Under the pieces are notes generated by a model, which was not told the origin of the DNA, searched no databases, and saw only the letters and a list, made by a program, of their open reading frames with translations. A program made the position numbers and the translations under genes. Positions 35,491 through 47,000 of a stretch of DNA of 64,000 nt are shown here, piece after piece; position 1 is the first letter of the stretch, and each line of letters begins with the position of its first letter. Source of the stretch: Harmothoe impar (lineage: Eukaryota > Annelida > Polychaeta > Phyllodocida > Polynoidae); contig OX381717.1 in assembly GCA_947462335.1 (NCBI GenBank), positions 49,209,523 through 49,273,522 of the forward strand, given 5' to 3'.

Positions 35491-36100
35491 ACAATTCGGC
35501 GCACACCAAGGGGTCTAAAATGGCAAAGATAAGCTGTAGGATATTTTTCAAATACTGAATAACATAATCTCATATATTATAAAAACATTCAATTTTTGGT
35601 GCAAACCAATTGATGGGCTTCAGATTGCTGGATACAATAAGCAATTGCACCTGAGCTACAGGCAGGGGCAACTGGCTGAACCCCAAAATGATATTGATCA
35701 AAGCATTTGCAGTTGACTGTAGCAGTGACGCCAGAGAGGCATCACAACAAGTTAGTCAATCCTGTATTATGTATCGACAATAGATAATCTCTGGGCTATT
35801 TGTATTATTCCTAGGCCCTGGACGAATATTTGTATTACGTTTGTTATTGGCTTTCGTAAAGGACCTCCTTAGAAAGAGAGGCATACATTAAATTATTTTG
35901 AGTGGGAAGTGGGAGACTTTTCTTGGTGTGAGATATAGTTATATCTCTATTTACAGGTCTTGAAAATGGGCATCCTATCATATGCACTATATGCTACAAA
36001 TGCATGAATGTTGAAATACGTCTGGATGTGGTTGTAGAAATAATATCTCAAGCAATAAAATGTGAAAAAAGCACAAGATGCTGCCATGGAAAATACATTT
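35491..36100. repeat. Intergenic segment duplicated upstream of copy C
   Basis: Matches 54040-54185 plus 55344-55670 (shared TATTATAAAAACATTCAAT and CTACAGGCAGGGGCAACTGG). The other copy is split by a transposon. This shows that the fibrinogen genes were duplicated together with their spacer. Confidence 0.8.
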
Positions 36101-36104
36101 ATTT

Positions 36105-38752
36105 TCAAATTAATCCATCAAACAGCAAATATTCACGATATATATCAGAACACCCTCCGGAACACATTTTAGCACAAGCAAATGAGTAGTTATCATCATT
36201 GTCCTGGTCAAATGTACTGAACTTGGCTCCATTGTGATATTCCATTGAGTCTCCTGGAAATAAACAAACCAACACACTCTCCCAGACGCAGAGGATGTTC
36301 ATTGGTCCAAAACCTCCTGCACAAGAGTTCAAAATTAATAACAAAGTAATTGAGGAAGTTCACACCTTCAAATATCTGGGAGTAACCCTTCACAATAATC
36401 TTAGCTTCTATCAACACATAAACAGTCTGTTTGACAAAACATCCTCCAAAGTTATACAGTTAGCCAGAATCCAAAAATAGCTAGCACATGAAGTATGGCC
36501 ATAGGGGACATTCCGATTCATTTTTAACAAAATTGATTTTTGAACCCTAATCATCGGACCATGTCACTTTCACATAATGTACCACACCATCTTTGTTGCA
36601 CTCAATGAACATTGTTTCCACCCTCATCCCTCATCCCGACCCCCCCCCTTTAACTCCCCTAATTGCTATCCTGTAAATATTCATGGATGTTTAGAATCCT
36701 ACCAGACAATAGAATACCATGACGAATAACTACCCATCCACCACTCTTTTAATATATGAGAGCGTTCTCTTCTCGCTCTCACACTGTTCCTTGGTGCTGA
36801 AAGATCGGTTCACCAATGCTCAATTATCGATATAAGCAAACAACACCATGCTTATCCTACACATGCCTATAATTAGTACTCTAAAGCCTGACCATTCTAC
36901 TATGTCCATATTGTAAATTATATTATTCTATTGTAATAGCCATATGAGCTGCACATATATATTAATGATCCGTTATTAGCTTGCTGCCACACTCGCTTTT
37001 CATATCATTGAGACTGTAAATGTGGGCCCTGGTGGCAGAACGGCCAGCCGAACCAGGTGAAAGATGATGTATTGCACGATTATCTACCCAAATAATAACT
37101 TTTCAAAACAAAAAAAAAAGTTCAAATAAGGAAACCGCTTCATGTTTGGGACCACCCTTGATTCAGACAAACTTCATTCCTTCCCAATTGAAACTACTGT
37201 ATGGATTATTTATATTGACTACCCACTAATTCATGAGAGGGGAGTAAGATCATATCCAAGCACACAAAAAAGGTTTCATGATGTCAAATTGACCCAGTTA
37301 AACTATTTTGCTGCTTTTGAGAGAAAGAGAAAGTATTGTGAAGCAAACATACCGGGAGATGTACCTCCAGTGTACCCGGATACCGTAATCTTGTACTTCT
37401 GGGCCTTATCTTCCACCCGGAAAGAGCTATAGTCAACGTAAACAACCTCATCATCTTCACTTGTCAGTTCTATCTTTAGTTCATAGTGGTGGTTCCTTGT
37501 GAGCTGGTAAAGGTTCTCATTCCCAAGCCAAAACTCTCCCTCCAGACTACCAAACCCGGTTTTGTAGGTGGTCCAATTCTGCCAGAAGTCAACACTGCCA
37601 TTGGAACGGGTTTGGAAAACCTGAATTTAAGACAGTTACTTTGATCAGAGTGGTCATTATTAAACAATGGAGGGGGGAGATAATTTGCACCTGTGCAAAT
37701 CTTTTTGAAATCTTTACTAAGCTTGTCTACAGAAACATACTCTTTTCATGAAAGGGATGAAATAGTTTTCCTTCCTCCCCTTAGAAGGGTGGAGATATGT
37801 TTCCTCCCATCCTCCAACCCAATCCCCAACTCTAAACCAACGACTGCCAAGTGATGATAATGCACTGCCTTCGTTGTGGCGATTACAGAGATTGACCCAT
37901 TTCTACCTAGGCACTAGTTACCACAATATAAGACTGAAATTTCCTGTGACAGAATGAAGAAATAGACTAAGGTCTCTCTGAAGTAGCGATCCCCAGAATT
38001 CTATGATATCAAGGAATACCAAAGCATATTTCCAAATGGTATTACATTGATTCACAATTCTTTTTAAATCAAAGTAATGAGCATATAAAGATAATCATGA
38101 ATAAATATTTTAATACAAACCGTCCATCCTCCCCCATCTAATTATTGTTCGCAATATACATTGATGGGGTTGTTGCCATCTGGAGAAATGGTGTGGACAC
38201 CTGAAGAGGTCATTCCATGCTCCAGGGCCTCCTCACAACCTCTGTCCTCTGCAATCCAGAAAACATTACTGTCTTAACAATAGTGTAGGTACTAATTCCA
38301 TACATGTGCAAAACGAAAAGCTACATACCCCCAAATATTATATATATTACATCACAATTGTGCACTCAACATATTATATTTCCTTATGTTATCATTATGC
38401 TCAAACATGAGATTTATAATGCAAATTCTCTGTGTTTTTGCATATCATGTCACTAAATAAAAATTGTGGAAACTACTATGGACTGATGCCTCCTTAGGAG
38501 TATGTGGCACAATGGTTGATTGCCATGGCAGCACGGTTGGCTATGGTCCGCTATGATCTGCTACAGTGTGAGCATCTCTGGGTGGATGTTTGGGGATGTA
38601 AGGTCGAGTCAGTAGGATGGACTTCAACCCAAACACTTAATTGGATTCCAGAACTTTGTAGGATTTCAAAATCTCTGATACAGTAATTTTGGTTAGAAAT
38701 AGACCTTGGGCTTTAATGGAAAGTGTTTTTGGTACATACCTTCAGATTTCAT
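36105..38752 (-). pseudogene. Fibrinogen-like gene copy B (pseudogene), 3' part
   Basis: Recognisable exons: 38740-38752 (13-bp micro-exon, AG/GT bordered), 38121-38248 (fibrinogen exon 1, AG/GT), 37353-37620 (exon 2, fully open, VFQTRSNGSVDFWQNW through SGYTGG), and a last exon beginning at the GDSMEYHNGAKF block near 36252. Lesions: a TAA stop inside exon 1 where copy A has GCG (between YCEQ and LDGGGW), and a deletion of about 165 bp that removes the last ~55 residues of the domain (sequence jumps from the CSGG region into the 3' UTR). No EGF exon is found between the micro-exon and the fibrinogen part. A LINE fragment sits at the border of the last intron, and an LTR element lies between this part and the first exon. 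Confidence 0.85.
36283..37121 (+). mobile_element. 5'-truncated LINE fragment inserted in copy B
   Basis: 36295-36480 encodes an RT-thumb piece (INNKVIEEVHTFKYLGVTLHNNLSF), followed by 3' untranslated sequence and an A-run at 37110-37121. Copy C gives the empty site: there ACACTCTCT is followed directly by TTAGTTCAAATAAAG, while here the two parts are separated by this insertion. It is a family other than LINE-A/B by sequence. Confidence 0.8.
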
Positions 38753-38774
38753 CTGAGGGAAAAGTAAAAAAGAG

Positions 38775-39211
38775 TGTAATAAACGATACTTTGGTTCTCT
38801 ATGATATTGGTAGAGTATCAATTAAAGAACAAAGTCGACACAGTTCGGATCAAGTGTTACAGGTTGCAAATCGGGTTTATTCAGAAAACCTAGACAAGCA
38901 GTATCTATGTGTGCGAACTCCCTATAGAGTTCGGAACGGGTCAGTGGGCTAATCAGCCGTAATGATCACGGGGTCTCCTCACCAGCGTGGCTCAGAGTAA
39001 CCGACGAGTACCGTCAGATGCTGGGTATATATAGGCAGCCAGCCTGCGCGCGCACACGCAGACCGGAAGCCTATAGCGACCTCTGTCCATACCCCAAGCC
39101 CGGGGTAGGTGTCGCCACCTACCGTCGGACTGAAGGGTTCGGACTGAGCTCGCAACACAGCATCCAACAGCACTCGTCATATAACAAACCCGTATAACCC
39201 TAGCCCCTACA
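38775..39211 (-). repeat. 3' LTR
   Basis: 437 bp, TG...CA. On the minus strand it carries a TATA-like TATATATA at 39033-39026 and an AATAAA at 38881-38876, the order expected for U3-R. 39073 is A (G in the other LTR) and 39142 is G (A in the other LTR). Confidence 0.95.
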
Positions 39212-39223
39212 CTACCCCCTACC
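39212..39223 (-). promoter_or_regulatory. Polypurine tract
   Basis: Read on the minus strand the 12 bases next to the 3' LTR are GGTAGGGGGTAG, purine-rich as expected for plus-strand priming. Confidence 0.6.
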
Positions 39224-40089
39224 AGATAATAACCGGGAGGTAAAAAAATAATTAAGGTTAAAGTCCGAAAACACTTCGGACTGGCATTATCTTATAAATA
39301 CCACCTTAGGGGTTTATTAAAGTTATACCTTACAAACAATATGACGTGTACTGTTGAACACAAAAAGGTATTAATTACACACATTTCTATATATATAGAC
39401 CGTAATGACAATTACGCCCCATTCCCTAGGATAGATGGAGTTAACCTATACATATAGTATACAAACACTTGAAAAAGTACAATATCACAGTAAAAAAATT
39501 TCGTCCCTCCAGGACCCCGAGCTAATTACACTCGTAATGAATAATACTTATAAGTGATAAACAATATCACTTCTTTTAAGGTTTTAAAGACATATTAAAG
39601 TATTATTACAAAAAGACATCATACGTGGTCTTGTAGCGAGGATCCGGATCTCCTGTTGATGGTGTTTCATTCCGCCCGGCTTTCAGAACCTACTTCGTTC
39701 AGCTCTTACTCACCGGAACGAGAAAGTTCATAGCTCATGCTCGGGAGCTTCAGGTGATAATAGAATAAAAAAAATAGTCCTGCCTCCAGGCGATCTTCGG
39801 ACGTATAACTAGGAGCACTCGGTCCTGATATCCAGAGTTTATAAAAAAACATCGCGTATCGGATCCATGTTGGTATCGTGCTCCAGTCCCGAGTTCAGCT
39901 TTCCTTCCGGATCTCCCTGTCCTCCTCCGTCAGTACTACCTGGCAGACTGGATCCTTGCGTAGCCAGCCTGCCGCGTTCCTCTGTCCGGACACTCCTAAA
40001 CCCTCTCTAAGGGTGTTTTGCTTGTAGGGGTGGTATACTTAGAATACCCCCCCCCCCCTCTCCTAATCAGATCCTAGAATAGGATAATC
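39224..40089 (-). other. 3' untranslated stretch of the LTR element
   Basis: About 870 bp between the end of the third coding region and the polypurine tract. No supported ORF; AT-rich on the LTR side, C-tract at 40050-40061. Confidence 0.5.
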
Positions 40090-42531
40090 CTATCCGGAGT
40101 CCGACTCGTCTTTGGAACCGGGTTTAGCCGGCTCCTCTTCCTCTTCAGAGTCCGACGCAGCTTCCGCCAGAGTCAGCTCCTGGAGCCAGAGCTCGATTTG
40201 AGCCCGAGTTCCATCCCACTCGTGCATTTCATGCGCGAAGCAGTCTCGGAACCGACGACGTTCGTGGTCCAGCTTCTCCTCGGCGTTCTTAACTGCCAAC
40301 TTTTGCTTCTTCCTTTCGGTTTTAGCAGCACTTCGTTCAGTCCGAGCGTTCTCACGCTCTTCCTGTACGGACTCCGCAGCCGCTGCCTTCTGGGTAGCGA
40401 CCTCCCTCTGATGGAGATGGTGTACCGTATTAAGGGACAACATCGCCACCTCCTGACTCAGGCCAGCAAGCAACCGATGAAAGTTGTCCTGCCATTGACC
40501 GAAGGCCTCCTGTCCGGCTTCATAGGAACTGAAGTCGGCGGGAGGGAACAAAGGGGGGCTCCTTAGTCGCAAGACTAGACGCCCCTCATCCGGAGTCTCT
40601 GGTGGGAGATCCGGGGTCTGAGTCGGCTTCGGCGTTTTCTTTGCTGGAGCCTTCGTCCTACCGGTCTGGGTTAGAGTCTGCGACTCCTCACCCGGAACCA
40701 TATCATTTTCGGGGAACTCCTCCGAGAAGGACCCCATCGTGCTGGAGTTCGGATCCTCCGGAACAGACCGATGTGGCCTGCCCTGGGGACCCGTCTTCCA
40801 GTCCGTCGTCTGAGAAGTGAATGCCGGCCCTTTATAGCCCGGATCCGCCTTCTCCATAACGGATTTCCTTTCATCCGTTTTGGCCTTTTTAGGGTCGGCC
40901 TGCTCCGAAGACCCGCTAGGTCTCTTCTGAGCGCGCCGTACCTTTCTCGTACTGGTACGTTTCTGGTACTCCTCGAATTCATCGAAGAGCTCACCTTCCG
41001 GAATCCGGATGTAGTTGCCGTCCGGGTTTACCTTGTAAAAGACCCGGACCTTTCCCCTCTCGTTGGTGCCAAAATCCACCTCGAGGTTATCATTTCTGCC
41101 TACTACCCCGAAATGGGAGTAGACTTCCGTATGGGCGGTCTGGATGCGTTCCGCCGCGATCTCCAGAGCCAAGCCGTGCTGTTTAGCAAGATGCCTGATG
41201 ATATCGGCTCTAGTGTAGAACCAGCCACCATTCGGACAACCCTTGCTTCCCTTCGCACCCACACTCAAGCAGTCATACCGCATGTAATGACGCAAATGAT
41301 AGCGGGTGATATGCCTTGCGTACCGGACCTTGCTAGGCCAAGTTCGGGGCGTCTCCAGTGTCTCGTCGATGTTCAGACAAGGCTCAAAGGGGCACTTGCT
41401 AAATGGATGCCATCTAGCCATAGCCCATGCCAATTTAGCTTTCTGGAGAGGCGAATGGTATTTAGTACTACCATTTCGGACCTTGTCCAGTAACTCAAAG
41501 TGGTACAGCTGTACCGACTTATCGAGGGGATCAGTCTTAATCCACTCCTCGTCATCGGAGAGACCGTCAGGACCCACCTCCTCCGGATGGTGTGAGGACC
41601 GCTTATCCTTGACGCAGTCGTTCACACACATTGGTTTAAAGTACTTAAACCCACTTGCGGCATTGGCTCGGAGTGCTGTCCGGACCAGAATCTGAAGTTC
41701 GTCGTCTGGGATTGTATTTTCATCCAATCCCTTCAGAACCGCTTCCACCTCCTCGTCGGATCGACCCGCCTTCAGAGAGGTTACTTTGATGGTCTCTCGT
41801 AGGTATTGGTGCCTACGATTGGCCTTCTCCATGCGACTAGTGTCTGCACACTTAGCCGCGGCCGAGTTCTGTTGGATAATTTCCTCCTCCAGAGTAGCAT
41901 CCAGAATGGACTCTTTGGTCTTCTGTTCCATACTCCGAGCCAGCTCCATTGCTGGCGTCAGATGTCTCTTCTTCTCCCTCCGGTTATGCACGGTCTGGAA
42001 TTCCGCTGCAGTTTGCAGGTCGTATTCCAAGGCCGCGATAAGTTCGGGACGTCCCTCGGTCTCAGCAACTAAGCGAGCTGTAGCCGACTTTTTGCTGAGA
42101 TCTTCCATGGCCGCCGTTAAGCGATCCGGGAACCAGGCCGGGAACTTGGCAGACAAACTGTCCAGCCCCCGGAAGGTTCGCATTTGGATCAGATCGAAGG
42201 ATCTGACCTTTGTGTCGCTCATCTGATCAATGATGGCACCTCGGAGCAGGGATGGGACGTCGGCGTCCTCCTTATCCCATGCATCATGCTGGTATGGAGC
42301 GAGGATGTGCACCCCCGATCCAGATGGACCACCGCCTGCAGCTTGGTCCAGCTTTCCGGCTTCCTCCGAAATATCCAAGTTGGATGGTTCCAGAGTAGGC
42401 TCGGTAGGCTGTCGAGGAGTATCCACTCGGACGGGTACCTCTTTTTGGAGGAGGTAACTCCACCCGAACGGGTACCTCCTTTCGCGGCTCCAGGGGAGTC
42501 GGGAGGTTGAATGTGATGCTAGACAGCACAT
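40090..42531 (-). CDS. Third coding region of the LTR element, C-terminal part: paired C2H2-like fingers and coiled coil
   Basis: Up to 813 residues; the first ~30 look like another frame and the real coding probably joins the ORF upstream. About 100-280 is charged and helical. About 380-412 holds CPFEPC...HITRYH and about 421-452 holds a Cys pair followed by WFYTRADIIRHLAKQH, two C2H2-like fingers. A Lys/Arg-rich stretch (KVRRAQKRPSG) follows. The C-terminal ~150 residues are coiled-coil-like with acidic ends (DSEEEEE). There are no signal peptide and no membrane helices, so this is not an envelope gene. It resembles a nucleic-acid-binding protein; the function is unknown. The product would be made after gag-pol or from its own transcript. 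Confidence 0.7.
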   Translation of the reverse strand: MCCLASHSTSRLPWSRERRYPFGWSYLLQKEVPVRVDTPRQPTEPTLEPSNLDISEEAGKLDQAAGGGPSGSGVHILAPYQHDAWDKEDADVPSLLRGAIIDQMSDTKVRSFDLIQMRTFRGLDSLSAKFPAWFPDRLTAAMEDLSKKSATARLVAETEGRPELIAALEYDLQTAAEFQTVHNRREKKRHLTPAMELARSMEQKTKESILDATLEEEIIQQNSAAAKCADTSRMEKANRRHQYLRETIKVTSLKAGRSDEEVEAVLKGLDENTIPDDELQILVRTALRANAASGFKYFKPMCVNDCVKDKRSSHHPEEVGPDGLSDDEEWIKTDPLDKSVQLYHFELLDKVRNGSTKYHSPLQKAKLAWAMARWHPFSKCPFEPCLNIDETLETPRTWPSKVRYARHITRYHLRHYMRYDCLSVGAKGSKGCPNGGWFYTRADIIRHLAKQHGLALEIAAERIQTAHTEVYSHFGVVGRNDNLEVDFGTNERGKVRVFYKVNPDGNYIRIPEGELFDEFEEYQKRTSTRKVRRAQKRPSGSSEQADPKKAKTDERKSVMEKADPGYKGPAFTSQTTDWKTGPQGRPHRSVPEDPNSSTMGSFSEEFPENDMVPGEESQTLTQTGRTKAPAKKTPKPTQTPDLPPETPDEGRLVLRLRSPPLFPPADFSSYEAGQEAFGQWQDNFHRLLAGLSQEVAMLSLNTVHHLHQREVATQKAAAAESVQEERENARTERSAAKTERKKQKLAVKNAEEKLDHERRRFRDCFAHEMHEWDGTRAQIELWLQELTLAEAASDSEEEEEPAKPGSKDESDSG

Positions 42532-43504
42532 CCTGCACTACCTGGACCGTATGGGCTGCGGATGACGTATCCATAGTCTCCTCGGTCCGAGGTTCCTTGG
42601 GAGGAACTGCCGTTTTTGGACGGCCTCCCCCATGTCCCGTATTACCAGCCATCGCAGCGGCTGTAGCAGCTACTGCTGAGCTGTTGTCCAGCCCTCGCGA
42701 GAAGGACAACACGTCGATGGCTGGGGTCGGAGCAGCTGAGGTTACAACTGCCTTCCCACTACCCTTCACCTTGCTAGGGATCGGGAGATTGGACTTACTG
42801 GGGCCCGGAGTCTTGACAGCTTTAGTGCTGTCGGACGTCGGCCCCTTCCCCGGCTGGTCCTTAGCACCAGGCTTCGGATCAGCTTTCTTCTGACCCTTCG
42901 GCACCTTCGTCGTAGGAGCCTTAGGGTCAACAGTCTTCGGATCCTTGGAGGCCGCTGCCGTGGCAGCCTTAGAACCCGACTTCTTCGTACTCGCAGTACT
43001 TTCCTTCTTCGGATCGGGCTTTTTAGGCTCGTCCTTTCCCGGAGGCTTCTTCCCAACACCAGTGTGTTTGGTAGCCTTGGTACTAGCCTTAGTATCGGCC
43101 GACTTGGACCGATCTCGGGTAGCACCCTTCCCACCACGCGTCTTCGGACGTGAAGTGTCGGAATCACTCCCACTCCCCATAGACAGTTTACGAGCAACCG
43201 TCTTCTGGAGGTTTGGTGATATACTGAGACTGCACATCCGGGAGGGACGTACAGTCGTCTGGGAAGGATCCGGCGCTACTTGGGTGTAGGCGAGTCCTTG
43301 CAGCACTCCGGAGTCCTCGCTGCCGTCGGGCGACGGGGACTTTCGGATCGGGGACACAGCCGGATCTACACGTAGTTCCGCCAGCGTCTGGCTCAACTCA
43401 TCACCACTTGGGCTCTGAGCATCCATAGCCTCCTCGGTGGCGGATGCCACCTCGGAGTGTCCGGTGAGTTCGGAGTGACGGAGCTGTTGCTCGGCCATCC
43501 TCAC
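42284..43504 (-). CDS. Third coding region of the LTR element, N-terminal part: Lys/Pro/Ser/Ala-rich protein
   Basis: Begins MRMAEQQLRHSELTG. Residues ~60-290 are low-complexity and basic, reminiscent of histone H1 tails (KDPKTVDPKAPTTKVPKG type). It then reads into EPRKEVPVRVELPPPK. The next frame repeats EVPVRV and continues into the finger protein, and the tail of the present frame turns random. I infer a single gene of about 1,100 residues with a one-base loss in the T5 run at 42442-42446 (A5 on the coding strand). A sequencing error or a genuine lesion are both possible. Confidence 0.7.
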   Translation of the reverse strand: MRMAEQQLRHSELTGHSEVASATEEAMDAQSPSGDELSQTLAELRVDPAVSPIRKSPSPDGSEDSGVLQGLAYTQVAPDPSQTTVRPSRMCSLSISPNLQKTVARKLSMGSGSDSDTSRPKTRGGKGATRDRSKSADTKASTKATKHTGVGKKPPGKDEPKKPDPKKESTASTKKSGSKAATAAASKDPKTVDPKAPTTKVPKGQKKADPKPGAKDQPGKGPTSDSTKAVKTPGPSKSNLPIPSKVKGSGKAVVTSAAPTPAIDVLSFSRGLDNSSAVAATAAAMAGNTGHGGGRPKTAVPPKEPRTEETMDTSSAAHTVQVVQDVLSSITFNLPTPLEPRKEVPVRVELPPPKRGTRPSGYSSTAYRAYSGTIQLGYFGGSRKAGPSCRRWSIWIGGAHPRSIPA

Positions 43505-44079
43505 TACGACACAGTGTCTTTCGACGGGAGTTTGACGGGGAAACCACTAGTTCCCCGCCTCCCTCTTTGTCTCAGACGAACCAGGAAAGAGTACTCACTG
43601 CTTACAACTCTTTTACTGACTTTTCTCCTCTTCTAACCGTCCAAAACACCAACTTCCCCGCTGCCGACCAACACCGCTATTGACTGGGGCGAGCCCAAAA
43701 TCAATATGGCGGTTCCCTCGCTTTTGTTTTTAAAACAAAGCGCATGCGCAGTGTCTCGCGTGATTGGACGCGATCCCGTTACCCGGTGTGACCCAATTAC
43801 TGTTTAATCAGGTCACGACCTTTCCCGCCCGCAGCTCGGGCTCGAGGGATCACACTGCTACGTAGGCGGCTCACAAAAGTCAAAATATACTTCGAATAAA
43901 GAGCTCATCAGGAGTATTAGTGGATATTTATGGGAAATCGAAGATTACCCCACCGGATTATCCGTCCACCACCCTCGGGGAACACTCTTACATTCTTTTC
44001 CTCTTGACTCTGAGCGCCCCTGTCGGTAACATATAACATATAGGACAACACAGGACACCACACTCGTTGTGTAAACAAG
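43505..44079 (-). promoter_or_regulatory. Promoter-like gap between pol and the third coding region
   Basis: The gap is GC-rich and TATA-less near the gene. It holds an NRF-1-like palindrome TGCGCATGCGC (43740-43750), a YY1-like CCGCCATATTG (43712-43702 on the minus strand), a reverse CCAAT box (43763-43767) and, closer to the start, a donor-like GTGAGT. These are typical of CpG-type cellular promoters. A role in making a separate mRNA for the third gene is inferred. Confidence 0.5.
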
Positions 44080-47000
44080 CTAGGTTACAGCCCCTCTAGC
44101 CACCAGCCTTGGGCTTCGCCGAACGGGTTTACCGTCCGCCTCTCGTAACCTGGCCGAAGGACACTCGTTCTTAACTAAAACTCCAGCCTTGATTTTAGTT
44201 TTCCGTGCCCTTCTTCCTTCGCCTGCCGAGACTTTCTTTTTCACGGTCTTCCGGAGCTTCTTTCGTACCACTCTTTTAGGGGGATCCGCTGACACCCCTT
44301 CCAAAGGTACAAATTTAGCCTCCGAATTTCCCTTTTCCACCTCCGTTTCCGGGGTGAGCTCCCTTCCAGCCCAAGCACGCAACCGAGCCACATGGCTCGT
44401 CCGGATGCGTCCTGCTTCGGATTGAATCAACACAGTCGTTTGACTGATACATTTAACCACGGTGTGTGGTCCATCCCAGTTATTCGCCAGCTTGACGTTG
44501 CAGAGTGGTTCATGTAGGCGGATCACTCTATCCCCCACTACGAATCGTCGCAACTTTAATCCGGTGTCGTAACCCACCTTCTGCCAATTCGCAGCTTTGA
44601 GCAAATGAGCCCTAACTGTTTCGTAGGCAAATTTGAACCTCTCCCGTAGAGATTCTACAAACAGCACCGTACATGGTGCTTCCGGACTGATCCCTACCAC
44701 CCCGAATACTAAATCCGCCGGCATGATCAAGTCCTCTCCGAACACAAAGAGGTTCGGAGTGAAATTTGTTGAAGTGTGGACCGTATTATTATACGCATGA
44801 ACCACAAATTCGCACTGATCATCCCAATCATCCATATGGGAGTTCACTAATGGCTTCAAAACCTGGATCAAGGTCCGATTGAACCGCTCCACCTGCCCGT
44901 CGGACTGTGGTCGGTACGGATTGGTCCGAGTTTTGCATATAGCCAACTGATGGCAGATAGCTGCCCATAGTTTGGACTCAAATTCTCTCCCTTGATCGCT
45001 ATGTAACATCAAGGGAGCCCCCAGATGGAGGATCCACCCCTTTACCAATGCTTCCGCACAAGTAGCAGCAGTGTGATCCTCGAGTGGGTACACTCGGGTG
45101 TATTTCGTATAGTAGTCCGAGACCACCATCATACACGTATTACCTTTTGGAGTGGGTTTAACTCCACTGATAATGTCCACGGCTATTCGAGCAAATCTCA
45201 CCCCGAATAGCTCTTGTTGCAGTGGCAATTTCCCTAGTCCAGGACCAGGTTTGCCTAAACAACAGGCCGGACAGGTCTCGATCCACCTTAAAAGGTCGCC
45301 TGACATGCCGGGCCAGTAGTATCTCCGACTCAGCCGTTCCAACGAGCGTTTCTTTCCGAAATGCCCACTAGTGGAATGGCCGTGGCAGTAGTACAGGATG
45401 TCTTTCCTCATAGCAGCAGGGATCACCATTTGTAACACCCTCCGCTTCCCGGGACAAGTCTTCCACCTGCACAACAACGAGTCCCGGACCTCCAGTTCGT
45501 GGAACTGAGCCAGGAAACGTCGCATTTCACGGTTTTCCAGTGATATTTCGGGTCTCACTGGACAGACCCCAGTAGGGACAAGCTCCCTCAGTCGTGCTAT
45601 GGTAGGATCGGCCATCTGGTACGTCCTTATAGTGTCGGTGGACCAATCCAACAGGTTTTGCAACAACCCATCATAAGGCAAACGCACACTCGCTACCACA
45701 GCATTGTGAGCACCACAATCCCCACACTCCGGACGCACACAACGGCGTACCGGACGTCTACTCAGACAGTCAGCATTAATATGCTTCGTGCCCGCTCGGT
45801 GCTGGATATGAGAGTTTTCCAGTCCGAACTCGCTGAGGTGATTCAACCACCGACCAATCATTCCCTCTGCGTCCTTAAAATTAAGGAGCCACCTCAAGGC
45901 CGAATGATCGGTACGGAGTGTGAAATTCCCTCCATATAAGAAGTGCCGAAACTTCTTCGTGTACACCACTACTGCGAGCAGCTCTCGCTTGGTAGTACAA
46001 TAATTTCTCTGTGCCTTGTTCATACTGTTACTAGCGAACGCCAGCGGGACCTCTACTCCGTCCTGGATTTGGGACAATGCGGCCCCAATGCTCTCATTGC
46101 TCGCATCAGTGTCAAGGATGAAATGCCCCTTCTCCGTAGGGTATCTCAGCACCGGGGTGGTTCGGAACAACGCCTTAATCTCTTTGAAGGCTTCATTCTG
46201 TTCCATCCCCCATGGGAAGGGTTCTTTTTTCCTCCCCGGAGTCCAATGGCTCAACCGTTGCAATGGCTGAGACACCCTAGAGAATCCGGGGATGAAGTCC
46301 CTGTAATAGGAACAGAACCCTAAAAAGCATCTGACATCCTTTGGTCCCTTTGGAACTTCGCAAGTCTCCACAGTCTCCAATTTAGCCGGATCAGCCTGCA
46401 CACCCTCGGTGGAGATGATCCGGCCCAAATAGACCATGGACTTCCGAAAAAGTTCACATTTCTTCGGCTTTAATGTCAAGCCATTGGACCGAATTCGCTC
46501 CAACACCTCTCCGAGGTTCAACGCACACTCTTCAAAAGTCTTGCCGAAGACAATGACATCATCCAAGTATACCAAGCATTTGCGCCACAACAGATCACTC
46601 AGAAGAGTTTCCATCATAGCCTCAAAAGTGGCCGGGGCGTTGCACAACCCGAAGGGCATCAGCTCAAACTGATACAGTCCAATGTGACTTGTAAAAGCCG
46701 TTTTCTCTTTATCCTCCTCCTTAATCCCGATCTGCCAATATCCGGACTGCAAGTCAAGGGTGCAGAACCATTGGTTCCCACCCAAAGAGTCCAGAGTCTC
46801 GTCAATCCGGGGCAGAGGATATGCATTCTTCTTGGTTACCCCATTCAGGCGCCTATAATCGATACAAAATCGGATAGACCCGTCCTTCTTAGTAACCATC
46901 TGGACCGGGCTGGACCAGGGGCTAGTGCTAGGCACGATCACCTTCTGTTCCAACATGGTCTTCACTTGTTCCTCCACCACTGCTTTCTTACCCAAAGGCA

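Noticed and set aside
34382..35551. Many short His/Thr/Cys-rich ORFs
   Set aside because: All are readings of the inverted minisatellite.
40198..43289. Several plus-strand ORFs of 72-240 codons across the LTR element's third region
   Set aside because: They are antisense frames of a GC-rich coding region, with no domain of their own.
40090..43504. Envelope gene as the third gene of the LTR element
   Set aside because: No signal peptide, no membrane helix and no furin-type site; zinc fingers and basic low complexity instead.
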